From the NCBI GenBank assembly GCA_020284085.1, contig JACEVL010000045.1:766001-830000 (forward strand): a DNA stretch of 64,000 nucleotides, written 5' to 3'. The stretch's first letter is position 1; each line of letters opens with the position of its first letter. Below, in pieces: positions 31,939 to 42,770 of this stretch. The notes under the pieces were generated by a model that was not told where the DNA came from, searched no databases, and saw only the letters and a program-made list of their open reading frames with translations. The translations under genes were made by a program, and so were the position numbers. Source of the stretch: Aporrectodea caliginosa. Its lineage: Eukaryota > Annelida > Clitellata > Crassiclitellata > Lumbricidae.

Positions 31939-33104
31939 CTTGAGGTCGACTTGAAGTCGACAACTTGGAGCCAAAACGACTTGATCCGACTTGGCAGAAA
32001 AACAACCAACTTCCGACTTAAAGTCGATTCTGGCGTGGTAATGACGCGGTACAAAGCAGGGAGGATTGGAGGAAGCTGGTCACGACGGTCGCTAAAGTTC
32101 CACGAACTGACGGCACAAGGTGACAAGGTGAATGACGATTACGTACGGCTAATAATACAAAAATGTCATGCCAATCAGGCTGGTAAGCATTAATGTCAGA
32201 TAGCCTACTAATGAGTAATGAGACCTCAACACCTGATGAATAAATATGTTTATAGTTTATTAGGCCCATTTTAGGCTGTTTGTGTTTGTGCTTGAACAGT
32301 TTTGTAATGCTTTAATGGGTTAACAGAAGATTCGGTGGCAGACCGCGGACTCGCTGAACTGAATGTCATGTTGTAATGATACATTTAATTCTGTTGTCAT
32401 AATTATTTGTCCACTAACGTGATTCCGTAATGTATCAGATAGCAACTCATGCGTACCATCCTACCATCCTACCACTCACCGACAATAAAGTCGATCATTG
32501 TCCAATACAACAGTTTTTCCGTCTGCAGACGACTGATGCAGTGCACCAAAGTATCGCAAATTAGCTTTCTTTGCGTCGAATTCACTCACGATTAGACGTT
32601 AATTGATTTTCGCGCTTTCAGCTCTTGAATAGGCAGACGTGCTAACTTTTTTATTAACATTTCGATTCTCCATTTCTTATGAAACGTACACATGTGACGT
32701 TTTAACATAGAATAACAAATTATATAAAATAAATTGGCAGTCGGTACGACACCGATAAAAATATGTAAGAAACTGTTTAGCCCAGCCGGCGTCGATAATA
32801 CAAAATAATATCGCAGCCTAAGTCCGCGGTAGACCGTAGAAGTTAGAACTGGTAGGCCTATGCGTCACCAACTCTTCTTTCTTAGTGGCCTATCTCAGAA
32901 CACTTTGTCCCTATTGCTACGTATAGATCGCTCAACTTTTGGTAGACTCTGGCTATAATTAAATTGACACCATTCTGCATTTGTGAATATTTCTTCTTAC
33001 TCTTTCAAATTAGATGAAAATCAACTTTTATCTTCAACACTTCAATTCAATGTACTTCGTCAACATAAATCAACTATATTTCTTAACATTTCACGCTCAT
33101 TCAT

Positions 33105-33175
33105 TTCAGAGATTTATATAGCGCCCCTTCAATATTATCTACTCAGAAGCGGTCCCGACTCAACTAAATATACAG
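33105..33175. repeat. dispersed TTTATATAGCGCCCC core
   Basis: GATTTATATAGCGCCCCTTC followed by CAGAAGCGGTCCCGACTC, another LINE 3'-end-like copy inside the hAT-like element. Confidence 0.55.
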
Positions 33176-33274
33176 CTCCATCTACTGCATTAAAACAACT
33201 GCATCATTCAAATCGACTGCCATCAGCAATTTCTAAACTTGCCCGCGCCATTAGCACGTGCGGAGAACAATCTA

Positions 33275-34423
33275 CAGGGTGGGCCATAAAAAAGGAACCC
33301 CCTACGCATTTGTGCTAATATTTCGGCCAAAAGTAAGAATTTTTAAATTAAATTTCACAGGCTGAAAGGTAATTCATATCTACGTATAGCGGCCAAATTT
33401 CACCAAAATATTTCAAACAGAACAATAGTTATATCACTTTTAGTGAGTCCACCCACTGTTTTTTGATGGTTCAAAAACGTAACGCAACAAAAAGCAAAAA
33501 AACGATTTTACTAAGTCACTTCTCAAATAATTGTTATCAAACAAACTTGATATTGCCAGATACATATTATTATTATTTAGAAAAGAAACGGGGTACCAGC
33601 GTAGATGCACGTCACTGTGACGTCACTTAGCAAGAAGACGATCAAATTGGTAAATAAAGAATTTTTCACGTTAATAATTTTTTATTGAAACAATGAAATT
33701 GAAATTTCTAAAATATCAAGATGGGCAAGGTGTCAGTGATAGACAAAATGCGTATGCAGACACTTCATGAGCAAGGTCTTTGAGCAAAAGCTCTAATCGC
33801 CGCTTGTCCTGATAAACAGTGGACGCTGAGTAGGCCTACCGTTAAAAAATATGCTTCCGCATTCATGAAAGGGGATCGGCTCTGGAAAGTCGTAAAGGCA
33901 GCGGAAGGCCGAAATCTTCCGCACTCCAACAAATGGATAATCACGTAAGGGGAGCTATGCTGGAGAAATACCACAATCTGCGACCAAAGCCAAAAACGAT
34001 AAGAGAATTGAAGGTCGCATTGAAGTTGATGTGGGAAGATTTACCTCTGGAACCCATCAACAAAGACATCAAAACTTTACAAAAAGACTCAGAGCATGTA
34101 TGGGCACTGGTGGTGGACACATTGAACTCAAGTTGTGAAACAATAATCAAGTTTGTTTGATTACAATTATTTGAGAAGTGACTTAGTAAAATCGTTTTTT
34201 GTTGCTTTTTGTTGCGTTACGTTTTTGAACCATCAAAAAACAGTGGGTGGACTCACTAAAAGTGATATAACTATTGTTCTGTTTGAAATATTTTGGTGAA
34301 ATTTGGCCATTATACGTAGATATGAATTACCTTTCAGCCTGTGAAACATGATTTAAAAATTCTTACTTTTGGCCGAAATATTAGCAAAAATGCGTAGGGG
34401 GTTACTTTTTTTGGCCCACCCTG
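33275..34423 (+). mobile_element. internally deleted mariner-like element with long TIRs
   Basis: Inserted at TA (33,273-33,274 and 34,424-34,425). Ends CAGGGTGGGCCA; inverted repeats about 265 bp long and nearly identical. Inside, a frame from ATG 33,721 encodes the N-terminal DNA-binding start MGKVSVIDKMRMQTLHEQGL with a TGA at codon 21. A GSGRPKS linker follows after frameshift, then a C-terminal part with RELKVALKLMWEDLP and EPINKDIK. The catalytic Asp-rich core between them is missing, so the element is non-autonomous. A TAGGCCTA octamer sits in the coding remnant at 33,831-33,838. Confidence 0.85.
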
Positions 34424-34852
34424 TATATTCAGTCACAGTTTACATTAGGCAAGCGGCGCTGACCGCCCGCTCAACTATATCATGTTTATACATAATATAT
34501 AGGGGCATTATTCTGACACAACCCTTACAAATTATACACATAGTAGACCTTAGACACAACTTTAACACATTACATATTTTATAGATCTTAGAAACACCTG
34601 TTCACACTAAACACACTACAGAACTGTTTAAATGCTGCTGTGGCCTCACGATCATTAGTATGACGTGATAAATTTAGATTTATTTATGTCTCAAGTCGGT
34701 TTAAGTCGACTTGTGGATAAAACAACTTGAAGTCACTTTTCTGTACAAATTCGACATGGGGTCAATTGCGCTAAGCATAAACGACTCGACGTGGGATGCC
34801 CAAGTCGACCCCAGTCGTCTCATTGGGGTCGATTCCCAGGTCTAGTCTCACC

Positions 34853-36018
34853 ATTATTATTTTTTATTTCACCACAGTTTAACGTCGTCTTATGACATCA
34901 AAGGCCGTTGACGACAATACGGAAAATATACAATGGGATGGATGGATCCAGGGTTTAACGGCAGCTTATGGCAACATAGGCCGTTGCCGCCGACAAAGAT
35001 TATTCTTTGGCATATTACAGCTCATAATTAAAAAATATACAATACAATCAGAACCACAAACTTATAGCATCCGAACGACACCATTAAAGGTGTCAAACGG
35101 AGCTTTACAATTTCACTATAATATTCAATATTTTTGAAACATAAAGTATTTCATCTCATACTGTCTGTGATCATTATGTCCTGACAAATTTCATTAACTA
35201 ACAAATCATACATGTATTATAATTGATTAAGGTATTCCTTTAAACTGTTCATGTACATTAACCAAGCCATACCATTATGCAATATTGAAGAACTAAAATT
35301 GAATGATAGTAATATTGTAATATGAATATTCATTAACCAATAAGTAATGTTTATAATTTTCTAACATCGGGTTCTTATTATTATGACATAACATATTTTA
35401 AACAAAAATCAACAGTCGAAAATAAGTCGTCCATGGATATTTCAGCAAACAGCATTGCAACACAGTACTGCAATATTATTATACAACACAGCAGCCACTC
35501 CGATACAGCAACCAAACCAAACCATTTGTAATATATAATACTGAAGAACCAAAGTTAAATAATAGTAACCAGCATTGCAACCAACATTGCAGCCAACATT
35601 GCATAATAGTAATATGGCAATATAGATATTCATTAACCAATAATTAATATTTTTAATTTTCCAACATCAGAATTTTATAATAAATGTTATATGACATAAC
35701 ATATTTAAAAATTAACAATTGAAAAGGTGTTATCTATGAGAAGATGTTATCTATGAGTGTCTCACCATTACTAATTGTTTAATTTTACTTATAGACCGAA
35801 CTTCACACCTTAAAAGGGTGTGGAATAAACTGATGCTCTTAGGATAAAAAGTAAGTATATCCATTAATAAGCCAATTGCTAACCGCACTTTGGTGTACAT
35901 CATGAAGTATATAATCACGAATAAATCATCCTTATAATAAAAGTTTTGCGTGCCAGACTGTCTGCAACAGGTAGAATTCTGTCATGTTTACGTGGACGTA
36001 GAGCATTATACTACAGAT
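34853..36018. repeat. AT-rich intron with a tandem duplication near 35,280-35,740
   Basis: Two copies of a segment with AATATTCATTAACCAATAA (first) and ATATTCATTAACCAATAATT (second), each followed by TGACATAACATATTT, lie about 300 bp apart. No coding sequence recognised. Confidence 0.6.
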
Positions 36019-36073
36019 TTAATTGGTCATGTAGAACATGGCCTGGATCTGCGCGTACAGCACCAAAGAGGCT

Positions 36074-36438
36074 AGGATAGGATAGGATAGGATAGGATGG
36101 GATAGGATAGGATGGGATAGGATAGGATAGGATAGGATAGGATAGGATAGGATAGGATAGGATAGGATAGGATAGGATAGGATAGGATGGGATAGGATAG
36201 GATAGGATAGGATAAGATAGGATAGGATAGGATAGGATGGGATAGGATAGGATAGGTTAGGATAGGATAGGATAGGATAGGATAGGATAGGATAGGATAG
36301 GATAGGATAGGATAGGATAGGATGGGATAGGATAGGATAGGATAGGATAGGATAGGATAGGATAGGATAGGATAGGATAGGATAGGATAGGATGGGATAG
36401 GATAGGATAGGATAGGTTAACATAGGATAGGATAGGAT
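36074..36438. repeat. (GGATA)n satellite, left part
   Basis: Pentamer GGATA array interrupted only by occasional GGATG units. The Gmr1-like element is inserted at its right edge; the array resumes at 44,009. Confidence 0.97.
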
Positions 36439-37485
36439 TGTAGCCCTAATGTGGATTAGTCGCCTTTTTGCTGCGTCCGTAATGGCAGAGTAGAACATTA
36501 CATTACTTCAAATAAGGTTATAGATAACACTAGGCATTTTTGTAGAAAAGTCTTATATTGTGTTAATTAGAAAAGACAATCAATTGACATACAATTCAAA
36601 TAAATACCTAACTACCTATGAGTGGCATTATTTATTAATAATATAATTATGTTTTATGGGCTTATCTGATCCTTCAGATAACTTCAGTCTCGCTTCGATG
36701 ACACTGCAGTAGAGTCCGTAGAAATTGGTTTCAATGTAGGAGTAGGTTTCGTCGAAGGATATGTATTTCAACGGAGGTGGATCTTTCTCTGAAGCGTCGC
36801 GGCGAAGACATGTAATCGTAACGATGCTTCGTCTTCCAACCAGTTCTTCCAACGTAGAAGTAGTTGATGAAAAGGATCGTCACAACAACAGACAAACCGG
36901 AATCAGATAAATCCGTATCGTTTGCTTTAAAGTTGCTGTACGAAGACTAATCAATCTTTCTTAAACGTCCGCAGTTCAAATCATCCACACGTAGAAACGA
37001 TGACAACTCAATCGTTCTACGCTTCCAAGTAGACTTATCGAAAGGATCACTCGTCGGCCCTTTTATGCTCAACGGTTACTCCTAAACTCGATTAAAAGTC
37101 CACCACAACGATGCTATCATCTATTACAAGATGCATAGTCATCTAGAACCTCGAAACTGACGATTCATTCACCGAAACGTCCTTCCAATCGCAGGAACGT
37201 CTCTAATCGTCCAACTCGCTTGAACTCCAAATTTCAAGTCCTTCCTCAACGCATTTCTATTCGTTCCTTCTTTACGTCGTCACGGTAACGCTTGGATAAA
37301 TCGTATTACGTCATGGAGCCGTTAACGCTGGTTTAACGGTTTGCTAGGCAGTTAATTACGTATTAATGAAACCACTCATGAATTAACTAAATGCCACTGT
37401 AATTGACTAGCTTATCCTAACCTTAGAAATTAATTAATTAATTAAGTAAACTAACAATAGATTTGATAAGTTATATTTCGCTACA
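36439..37485 (-). repeat. 3' LTR (1,047 bp)
   Basis: On the minus strand it starts TGTAGCGAAATA and ends TTAGGGCTACA (6-bp inverted termini TGTAGC/GCTACA). An AATAAA on the minus strand lies at 36,631-36,636. It carries C at 36,597 where the other LTR has G (42,929). A 74-codon ORF in both LTRs is not supported as a gene. Confidence 0.95.
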
Positions 37486-37489
37486 ATAA

Positions 37490-37502
37490 GGCCCCTCTTT
37501 TT
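37490..37502 (-). other. polypurine tract
   Basis: AAAAAGAGGGGCC on the minus strand, followed by TTAT and then the 3' LTR. This is the expected plus-strand primer site for reverse transcription. Confidence 0.85.
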
Positions 37503-37665
37503 AAAGACTGTCTACAGGCTTTATCTACCTAACCTTCTTATCAAACTACTTGTTAATTACTTATATTATTATCTAAACTACATGTATAAAAAAAACAACA
37601 ATGCTACATACCTATTCTATATAAATATTTACATTCTTACAGGTTTCTATTAAATTATCTACTTC

Positions 37666-40600
37666 CTATATCAGACCCCTACTGAGATAGTCGGATATTA
37701 CATTATTACATCCTTTAATGTAATTCACCTTAAAACTATAATTCTGTAGGGCAAGACTCCATCTCATCACCCTTGCATTCTTCATTCTTCCTTCTCTCAT
37801 GTACTGCAGTCCGCAGTGGTCCGTTTCGATCACAAACTGCTTTCCGAACAAATATCTATCGAATTTCTCAATTCCCCACATAATAGCCAGACACTCTCTT
37901 TCCTCCACAGAGTATCGCCTTTCTCTTTCCAACAACTTCCTGCTTGCATAAGCGACTGGGTGGTTAATACCATCATAAGTCTGCATCAGAACACACCCAA
38001 GTCCTACCCCTGAAGCATCTGTCTGAATAACGAACTCTTTGTTTAAATCAGGCAGCTTCAAAATTGGTGCCTTAGCTAATACTCCCTTTAACTCTTTAAA
38101 GGCCTTATCCAATTCTGGATTCCACTCTACTACATTCGGTGACAACTTCTTAGTAAGATCAGACAAAGGCGCCATAAGTTCAGCACAGTGTGGAATAAAC
38201 TTTCGGTAGTAATTTACTGCCCCCAGAAAGCTTCTCACTTGCTTCTTAGTTTTCGGCCTCGGCATATCTACGATCTTGTCGACCGATTCTACCTTGGGAC
38301 TTATATTGTCGCTTCTAAGCGTATGTCCTAGGAAATCTATTTTCCCATAACCTAACGAACACTTCTTAGGCTTCAGAGTTAAATGAGCCTTTCTCACTCT
38401 CTCAAAGAAGTCCTTTAGCGTCTCCAGATGTTCTTCCCATCCTTTGGTATGCGCGAGTATGTCATCTACATAGCTCTCAAGATTCCTTGTACCATATAAG
38501 ATCTTTCGAATCAAACGGTTATAGCTGGAAGCACTGTTTATTAATCCAAATGGTAAAACATTAAATTTAAACATTCCATTTGCACAAATGAATGTTGTAT
38601 AATCCTTAGATTCCTCTGACATCGGGATCTGCCAGTAGCCTTTACAAAAGTCAAATTTACTGTAGACTTTGTTACCACTTAGTTTATTAAAGATGTCTTC
38701 ATTAGACATCATTGGTTCCGGATCAAATACTGTAATTTTGTTCAACTGCTTATAGTTGCAACAGAGTCTATTTGATCCATCAGCTTTCTTTACTACAACC
38801 AGTGGTGCAGCATATGCTGATTCAGATCTCTCAATTATTTTATTCTCTAACATGATCCCAATTTCTTTATCTATTTCTTTCTGAAGATGATACGGTGTTG
38901 GGTAAGCCTTTAATCTGACTGGTTCAGAACTGGTCAAATGTATTTCATGCTTAACCAGGTCTGTTTTTCCAGGAACATCAGAGAATATGTCACTATATTC
39001 TTTTAGTAGCGTTAACAATTCATCCTTTTGTTTCCCGTTTAGATTAGGATTTATGTCAACATTCCTGTAATCTTCTGTTTGCTTACTATTGTAGAGCTCT
39101 AGAATTTCTTCCTCTCCATTTATTCCTAGCTCTCCATCGTGTACTACTGCTGATACAAAGGCAATTGTCTCTGTATCATTTACTTGTTCATGTTTGGTAC
39201 TTGACTTCTTGTCAACTTCATCTCCTCTCTCGTAGTATCTTTTAAGCATGTTTATATGGTAGGTTTTGATCTGCCCATTATCAAGTTCGACTCGGTAATC
39301 ATAGTCTCCTACCCTGTCTCTCACTGTAAATGGACCTTGCCATTTTATTAATAGCTTATTGCTACAACTTGGCAATAACAACATCACTTTATTGCCAATC
39401 TCCAACTTACGATTCCTGGCTTTCTTATCATAGTACTTCTTATTTTTGGCATTGGCTTGATTGATTGCCTTTTGTGCCATTGCACACGTCTCCTCAATTC
39501 GTTCTCTCAATTCTAGCATGTAGGTAAATGCATCCTTTACTTCTTCCTCAACAGATTCATTTGTCCATAATTCCTTAAGAATCTTTATAGGTCCCCTACA
39601 TGAACGCCCGAAGAGTAGTTCAAATGGAGTGAATCCATGGCTTTCATGTACTGCATCTCTCAATGCATACAAAAGTGGTGCCAGATACCTATCCCATTCT
39701 TTAGGTTGTTCCCCAATTAATTTCCTCAATGTTGCTTTTATTGTCCCATTCAGTCTTTCAACACAACCATTTCCCATTGCATGATATGGGCTCGTAAAAG
39801 TATGTTTAATTAGCAACATTTTATTTACTTCGGCCATTAAATCGGAAGTAAACTGACTTCCTCTATCAGTGTGTATCCTCTGTGGCGCTCCCATCCTACA
39901 ATAAACTCCGAACAAGGCTTCTGCTACCTCTTCTGTACTTATTCCTTTGAGTGGTATTGCCTCTGGATACCTTGTACTTAGATCGATAATTGTCAGCACA
40001 TAGCGATGACCTCTGCTCGACATTGGGTTGATTGGACCAATTATATCAACACAAATGCACTTATACGGTACATCTAGTACTGGTAAATGACCCATCGGCG
40101 CTCTATAAGTCACCTTTTTGTCTACCGTTCTTTGACATATGTCACAGCTCAACACAAATCTACGTACATCCTGATTGATTGATGGCCAGTAGAAATCATT
40201 ACAGATTTTATCATGTGTTTTCTTGATTCCTAAATGCGCTGAAAGAAGTGAACAATGTGCTATGCTTAGCACCTTATCTCTTAATGATTTAGGCACCATT
40301 AGTTGTAACTTCACTTCATCCTTTAGAACTTCATTATATTTTCTGTATAACAGACCATTCTTCTTGATGAACTGTATTTTATCTGTCTGTACACCTTCCT
40401 TATTCTCGAGTTCTGACATTTCTCTATATTTCTTTAGAGATTCATCTTCTTCCTGTAATTTCTTAATTTCAACAGGAGTCACTTTAATGTCAGGCATCTC
40501 AGCTAACTTAAGAGGCTTGTATCTCTCAATTTTATTTGTAGATGTCCGTGTTTCAATTGCAGCCGTTGAATGCACGTCACATATCTCTGTAATTGGCTTA

Positions 40601-42447
40601 TCTGTGACGTCATCTACACCCACTGACCTATGCCTCTGTGTTTCTAAGTCCGTGTATATCTCACCTCTGTCTCTTTGTGTATTATTAATTTCATTACTGA
40701 CGCTGGACAATGTATCACTCTTCTTGTCTTTACTTAACATATATCTGATTCCATTGATTTTCCCAATAATCATAGGTTTCACTGGATTATCCATCACTAA
40801 GGCTTCCACCTTCCCAGCATAATATTCACTTTCTAAATCAACATTAGCTGTAGGATAATACCGTGTACTCCCATCTATCAATGTACACATTGCTTCCTTT
40901 CCTGTCAAATTTGATTCGTCTATAAGCGTCCTCTTCACAACACAGCATGTTGCTCCTGAATCATAAAGACACTCCACCGACCGACCATTCACTAGAACTT
41001 TATATCTTGTATCTTCTCCGTTCAGATTTAATAAATTGTCATTATTGATTGTTACAAGGGTGTTTGCTATCTGGTTAGTTGTCACACCTTTCTTAACCAG
41101 AATCTCTTGTTTCTCCCTTAATTCTAGACTCTGTTTTGCATCTACATTTGCGTTTTCCATCTTTGCCTTGTATGAACTATTCTCAAAGACTTGTATGGCT
41201 GCCGTTGTGTGTTTGACGACACTTTTTGGTTTATTCGTGCAATGATTGGCCTTGTGACCTTGGCCTCCACACGAATAACAAACAATCTTTGGTTCAACAG
41301 ATTGTGCTCTTTCTCTGTGGTAGTCTCTATTAGCAAATTTATTGAAATTCATCTCCTTGTGAAATCTAGTTTCTGTCCTTCCTCTGTTTGCTGTATTAGG
41401 AACTTTGTCCTTTGTCTTTTCTTCGTATCCTCGATTTAGATTCCTGTCCTGAGAAAATCTTACTGTGGGTTTCATTATCGTGTCTCCATGTTTGTATCCA
41501 TGTGCTTCTATATAAGACTCAGCATGGGTTAGCATTTCTTTTAGGCTGATCTTCCCTTTCTCCTTGAGGAATGTCTTCAATTCCATGGAACACGTTGAGA
41601 AGAACTGATCCCTTAAAATCAAATTCTCTAATCCTTCGTAATCCTTCTCGAATCCTGCCATGGATAACCACTGTTGGATATACCTCCTTAGACGCTCTAA
41701 GAACTGGGAACAAGATTCTCCGACTTCGATACGACTGTCCTTGAACCTCTGCCTATAGCCACCCTCAGTTAATCTGAATCTCTTTAACAATTGCTCTTTT
41801 AGACAGTTATAATCTTGTGCTTCTCTAGAAGTCAACCTCTGGTATACTTCTAAAGCTTTTCCCTCGAGATGTCTAGCTAGTGTCAAAGCCCAAATTTCTT
41901 GTGGTATCTCATATGCTTCAACTGTCCTCTCGAATCTCAACAAATACGCGTCAAGGCAATCCTTATTTTCATTAAAATTGGGAAACTTAATATCTCTAAT
42001 TCCTCTTCCGTGATTTCCACCGTTTCCCTCTTCCCTATCAGTTACAAACATACCGTTATGTTCTCCGTTTTGCCTACGATCAGAAACCGCCCTTGCTTCA
42101 ATCTCTTTGACTTTAATCTCTGCCTCAAGCTTCTTTAACTCAAAATCCATTTGGCGCTTAGCTCTGTCTTCTTCTATTTCCATTTGGCGCTTAGCCCGCT
42201 CATCCTCTGCTTGTCTCTTAGCCCGCTCGTCTTCTGCTTGTCTCTTAGCCCGCTCGTCTTCCATCTGACGCTTACTACGAGCTTCCTCAATTTCCAATAA
42301 TTCTCTCGCCTTTTTATCTTCTCTCTCCTTGGCTCTCTCTTCTCTCAGTTCAGCCTGTCGTTCTTTAACAAAGCTTTTCAACTCGTCTGCTTCCATCCCC
42401 AAGTCTCGGCCTACTTGAATTAACTGCTGATATTCAGTAGCCGACAT
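37666..42447 (-). CDS. Gag-Pol polyprotein, domain order Gag-PR-INT-RT-RNaseH
   Basis: 1,593 residues, uninterrupted, ATG 42447 to TAG 37666. The N-terminal gag has a charged coiled coil with a tandem 11-residue KRQAEDERA-type repeat (about 45-120) and a capsid-like helical region. It ends in a CCHC knuckle CYSCGGQGHKANHC (about 389-402). The protease active site is YDSGAT (DSGA about 496-499). Integrase has the H-H-C-C finger (about 728-770), then D about 801, D about 860 in HTDRGSQF and E about 896 in VERLNG. Reverse transcriptase follows, with FDFCKGYWQIP (D about 1263) and YVDD (about 1326-1329). RNase H has D about 1476 (QTDASG), E about 1516 and D about 1541. All catalytic residues are present. 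It copies element RNA to DNA and inserts it into the genome. Residue positions are estimates from coordinates. Confidence 0.96.
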   Translation of the reverse strand: MSATEYQQLIQVGRDLGMEADELKSFVKERQAELREERAKEREDKKARELLEIEEARSKRQMEDERAKRQAEDERAKRQAEDERAKRQMEIEEDRAKRQMDFELKKLEAEIKVKEIEARAVSDRRQNGEHNGMFVTDREEGNGGNHGRGIRDIKFPNFNENKDCLDAYLLRFERTVEAYEIPQEIWALTLARHLEGKALEVYQRLTSREAQDYNCLKEQLLKRFRLTEGGYRQRFKDSRIEVGESCSQFLERLRRYIQQWLSMAGFEKDYEGLENLILRDQFFSTCSMELKTFLKEKGKISLKEMLTHAESYIEAHGYKHGDTIMKPTVRFSQDRNLNRGYEEKTKDKVPNTANRGRTETRFHKEMNFNKFANRDYHRERAQSVEPKIVCYSCGGQGHKANHCTNKPKSVVKHTTAAIQVFENSSYKAKMENANVDAKQSLELREKQEILVKKGVTTNQIANTLVTINNDNLLNLNGEDTRYKVLVNGRSVECLYDSGATCCVVKRTLIDESNLTGKEAMCTLIDGSTRYYPTANVDLESEYYAGKVEALVMDNPVKPMIIGKINGIRYMLSKDKKSDTLSSVSNEINNTQRDRGEIYTDLETQRHRSVGVDDVTDKPITEICDVHSTAAIETRTSTNKIERYKPLKLAEMPDIKVTPVEIKKLQEEDESLKKYREMSELENKEGVQTDKIQFIKKNGLLYRKYNEVLKDEVKLQLMVPKSLRDKVLSIAHCSLLSAHLGIKKTHDKICNDFYWPSINQDVRRFVLSCDICQRTVDKKVTYRAPMGHLPVLDVPYKCICVDIIGPINPMSSRGHRYVLTIIDLSTRYPEAIPLKGISTEEVAEALFGVYCRMGAPQRIHTDRGSQFTSDLMAEVNKMLLIKHTFTSPYHAMGNGCVERLNGTIKATLRKLIGEQPKEWDRYLAPLLYALRDAVHESHGFTPFELLFGRSCRGPIKILKELWTNESVEEEVKDAFTYMLELRERIEETCAMAQKAINQANAKNKKYYDKKARNRKLEIGNKVMLLLPSCSNKLLIKWQGPFTVRDRVGDYDYRVELDNGQIKTYHINMLKRYYERGDEVDKKSSTKHEQVNDTETIAFVSAVVHDGELGINGEEEILELYNSKQTEDYRNVDINPNLNGKQKDELLTLLKEYSDIFSDVPGKTDLVKHEIHLTSSEPVRLKAYPTPYHLQKEIDKEIGIMLENKIIERSESAYAAPLVVVKKADGSNRLCCNYKQLNKITVFDPEPMMSNEDIFNKLSGNKVYSKFDFCKGYWQIPMSEESKDYTTFICANGMFKFNVLPFGLINSASSYNRLIRKILYGTRNLESYVDDILAHTKGWEEHLETLKDFFERVRKAHLTLKPKKCSLGYGKIDFLGHTLRSDNISPKVESVDKIVDMPRPKTKKQVRSFLGAVNYYRKFIPHCAELMAPLSDLTKKLSPNVVEWNPELDKAFKELKGVLAKAPILKLPDLNKEFVIQTDASGVGLGCVLMQTYDGINHPVAYASRKLLERERRYSVEERECLAIMWGIEKFDRYLFGKQFVIETDHCGLQYMREGRMKNARVMRWSLALQNYSFKVNYIKGCNNVISDYLSRGLI

Positions 42448-42749
42448 CTTACTTGTTTACTTTACTTCAAACAAGTAATTAATCAATAGCCTTGCGCTTT
42501 ATAAAATTCTCAGATCCTACCTAAGATCTATATGCAACCTCTTAGTTACAATATATAATCTATGTCTATGACGTAACGTTATGACGTAACGTTAAATGTT
42601 CAATGGCTTATTGCACCGTTTAAAATGTCAAATGTACGTGCCGTTAAAATTCAAATTAATCGTCTCTAATTTTCACAGAAATCACAAATCTACAGCGCTA
42701 GTACAAGTTAACTAATAGTTTACTTGAGTTAGCAGAGTCTCTCAAAATC

Positions 42750-42767
42750 CCGGACGCTGAGCACCCA
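42750..42767 (-). other. primer-binding site
   Basis: TGGGTGCTCAGCGTCCGG on the minus strand, 3 nt downstream of the 5' LTR. The initial TGG pairs with a tRNA CCA end. Which tRNA is used was not determined. Confidence 0.65.
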
Positions 42768-42770
42768 TAA

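Larger units (their letters stand above)
31335..34844. mobile_element. hAT-like element with 8-bp TSD, hosting nested elements
   Basis: The left end TAGGCCTGGGAGTC and right end (inverse complement TAGACCTGGGAATC) are imperfect inverted repeats. They are flanked by an exact 8-bp duplication GTCTCACC (31,327-31,334 and 34,845-34,852). Subterminal regions on both sides are rich in GTCGACTT/AAGTCGAC words. No transposase ORF is seen. Removing the nested MITE (31,398-31,938) and mariner (33,275-34,423) leaves about 1.8 kb. It lies in gene A intron 1. Confidence 0.75.

Noticed and set aside
32463..32520. Candidate exon 1 of gene A with a KLLYWTMIDF helix and GTGAGT donor
   Set aside because: It ends in phase 1 while exon 2 needs phase 0, and it has no upstream ATG. 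The 44,858-44,902 exon fits in phase and has a good start.
36019..36071. Possible terminal tetraspanin exon ending in an AQIQAM-type tail
   Set aside because: Phase does not fit gene B's TM4 exon without an unsupported 13-nt microexon at 44,858-44,870, which is better explained as the end of gene A exon 1.
36628..36852. 74-codon ORF within both LTRs of the Gmr1-like element
   Set aside because: It lies wholly in the LTR and is duplicated only because the LTR is; no gene evidence.
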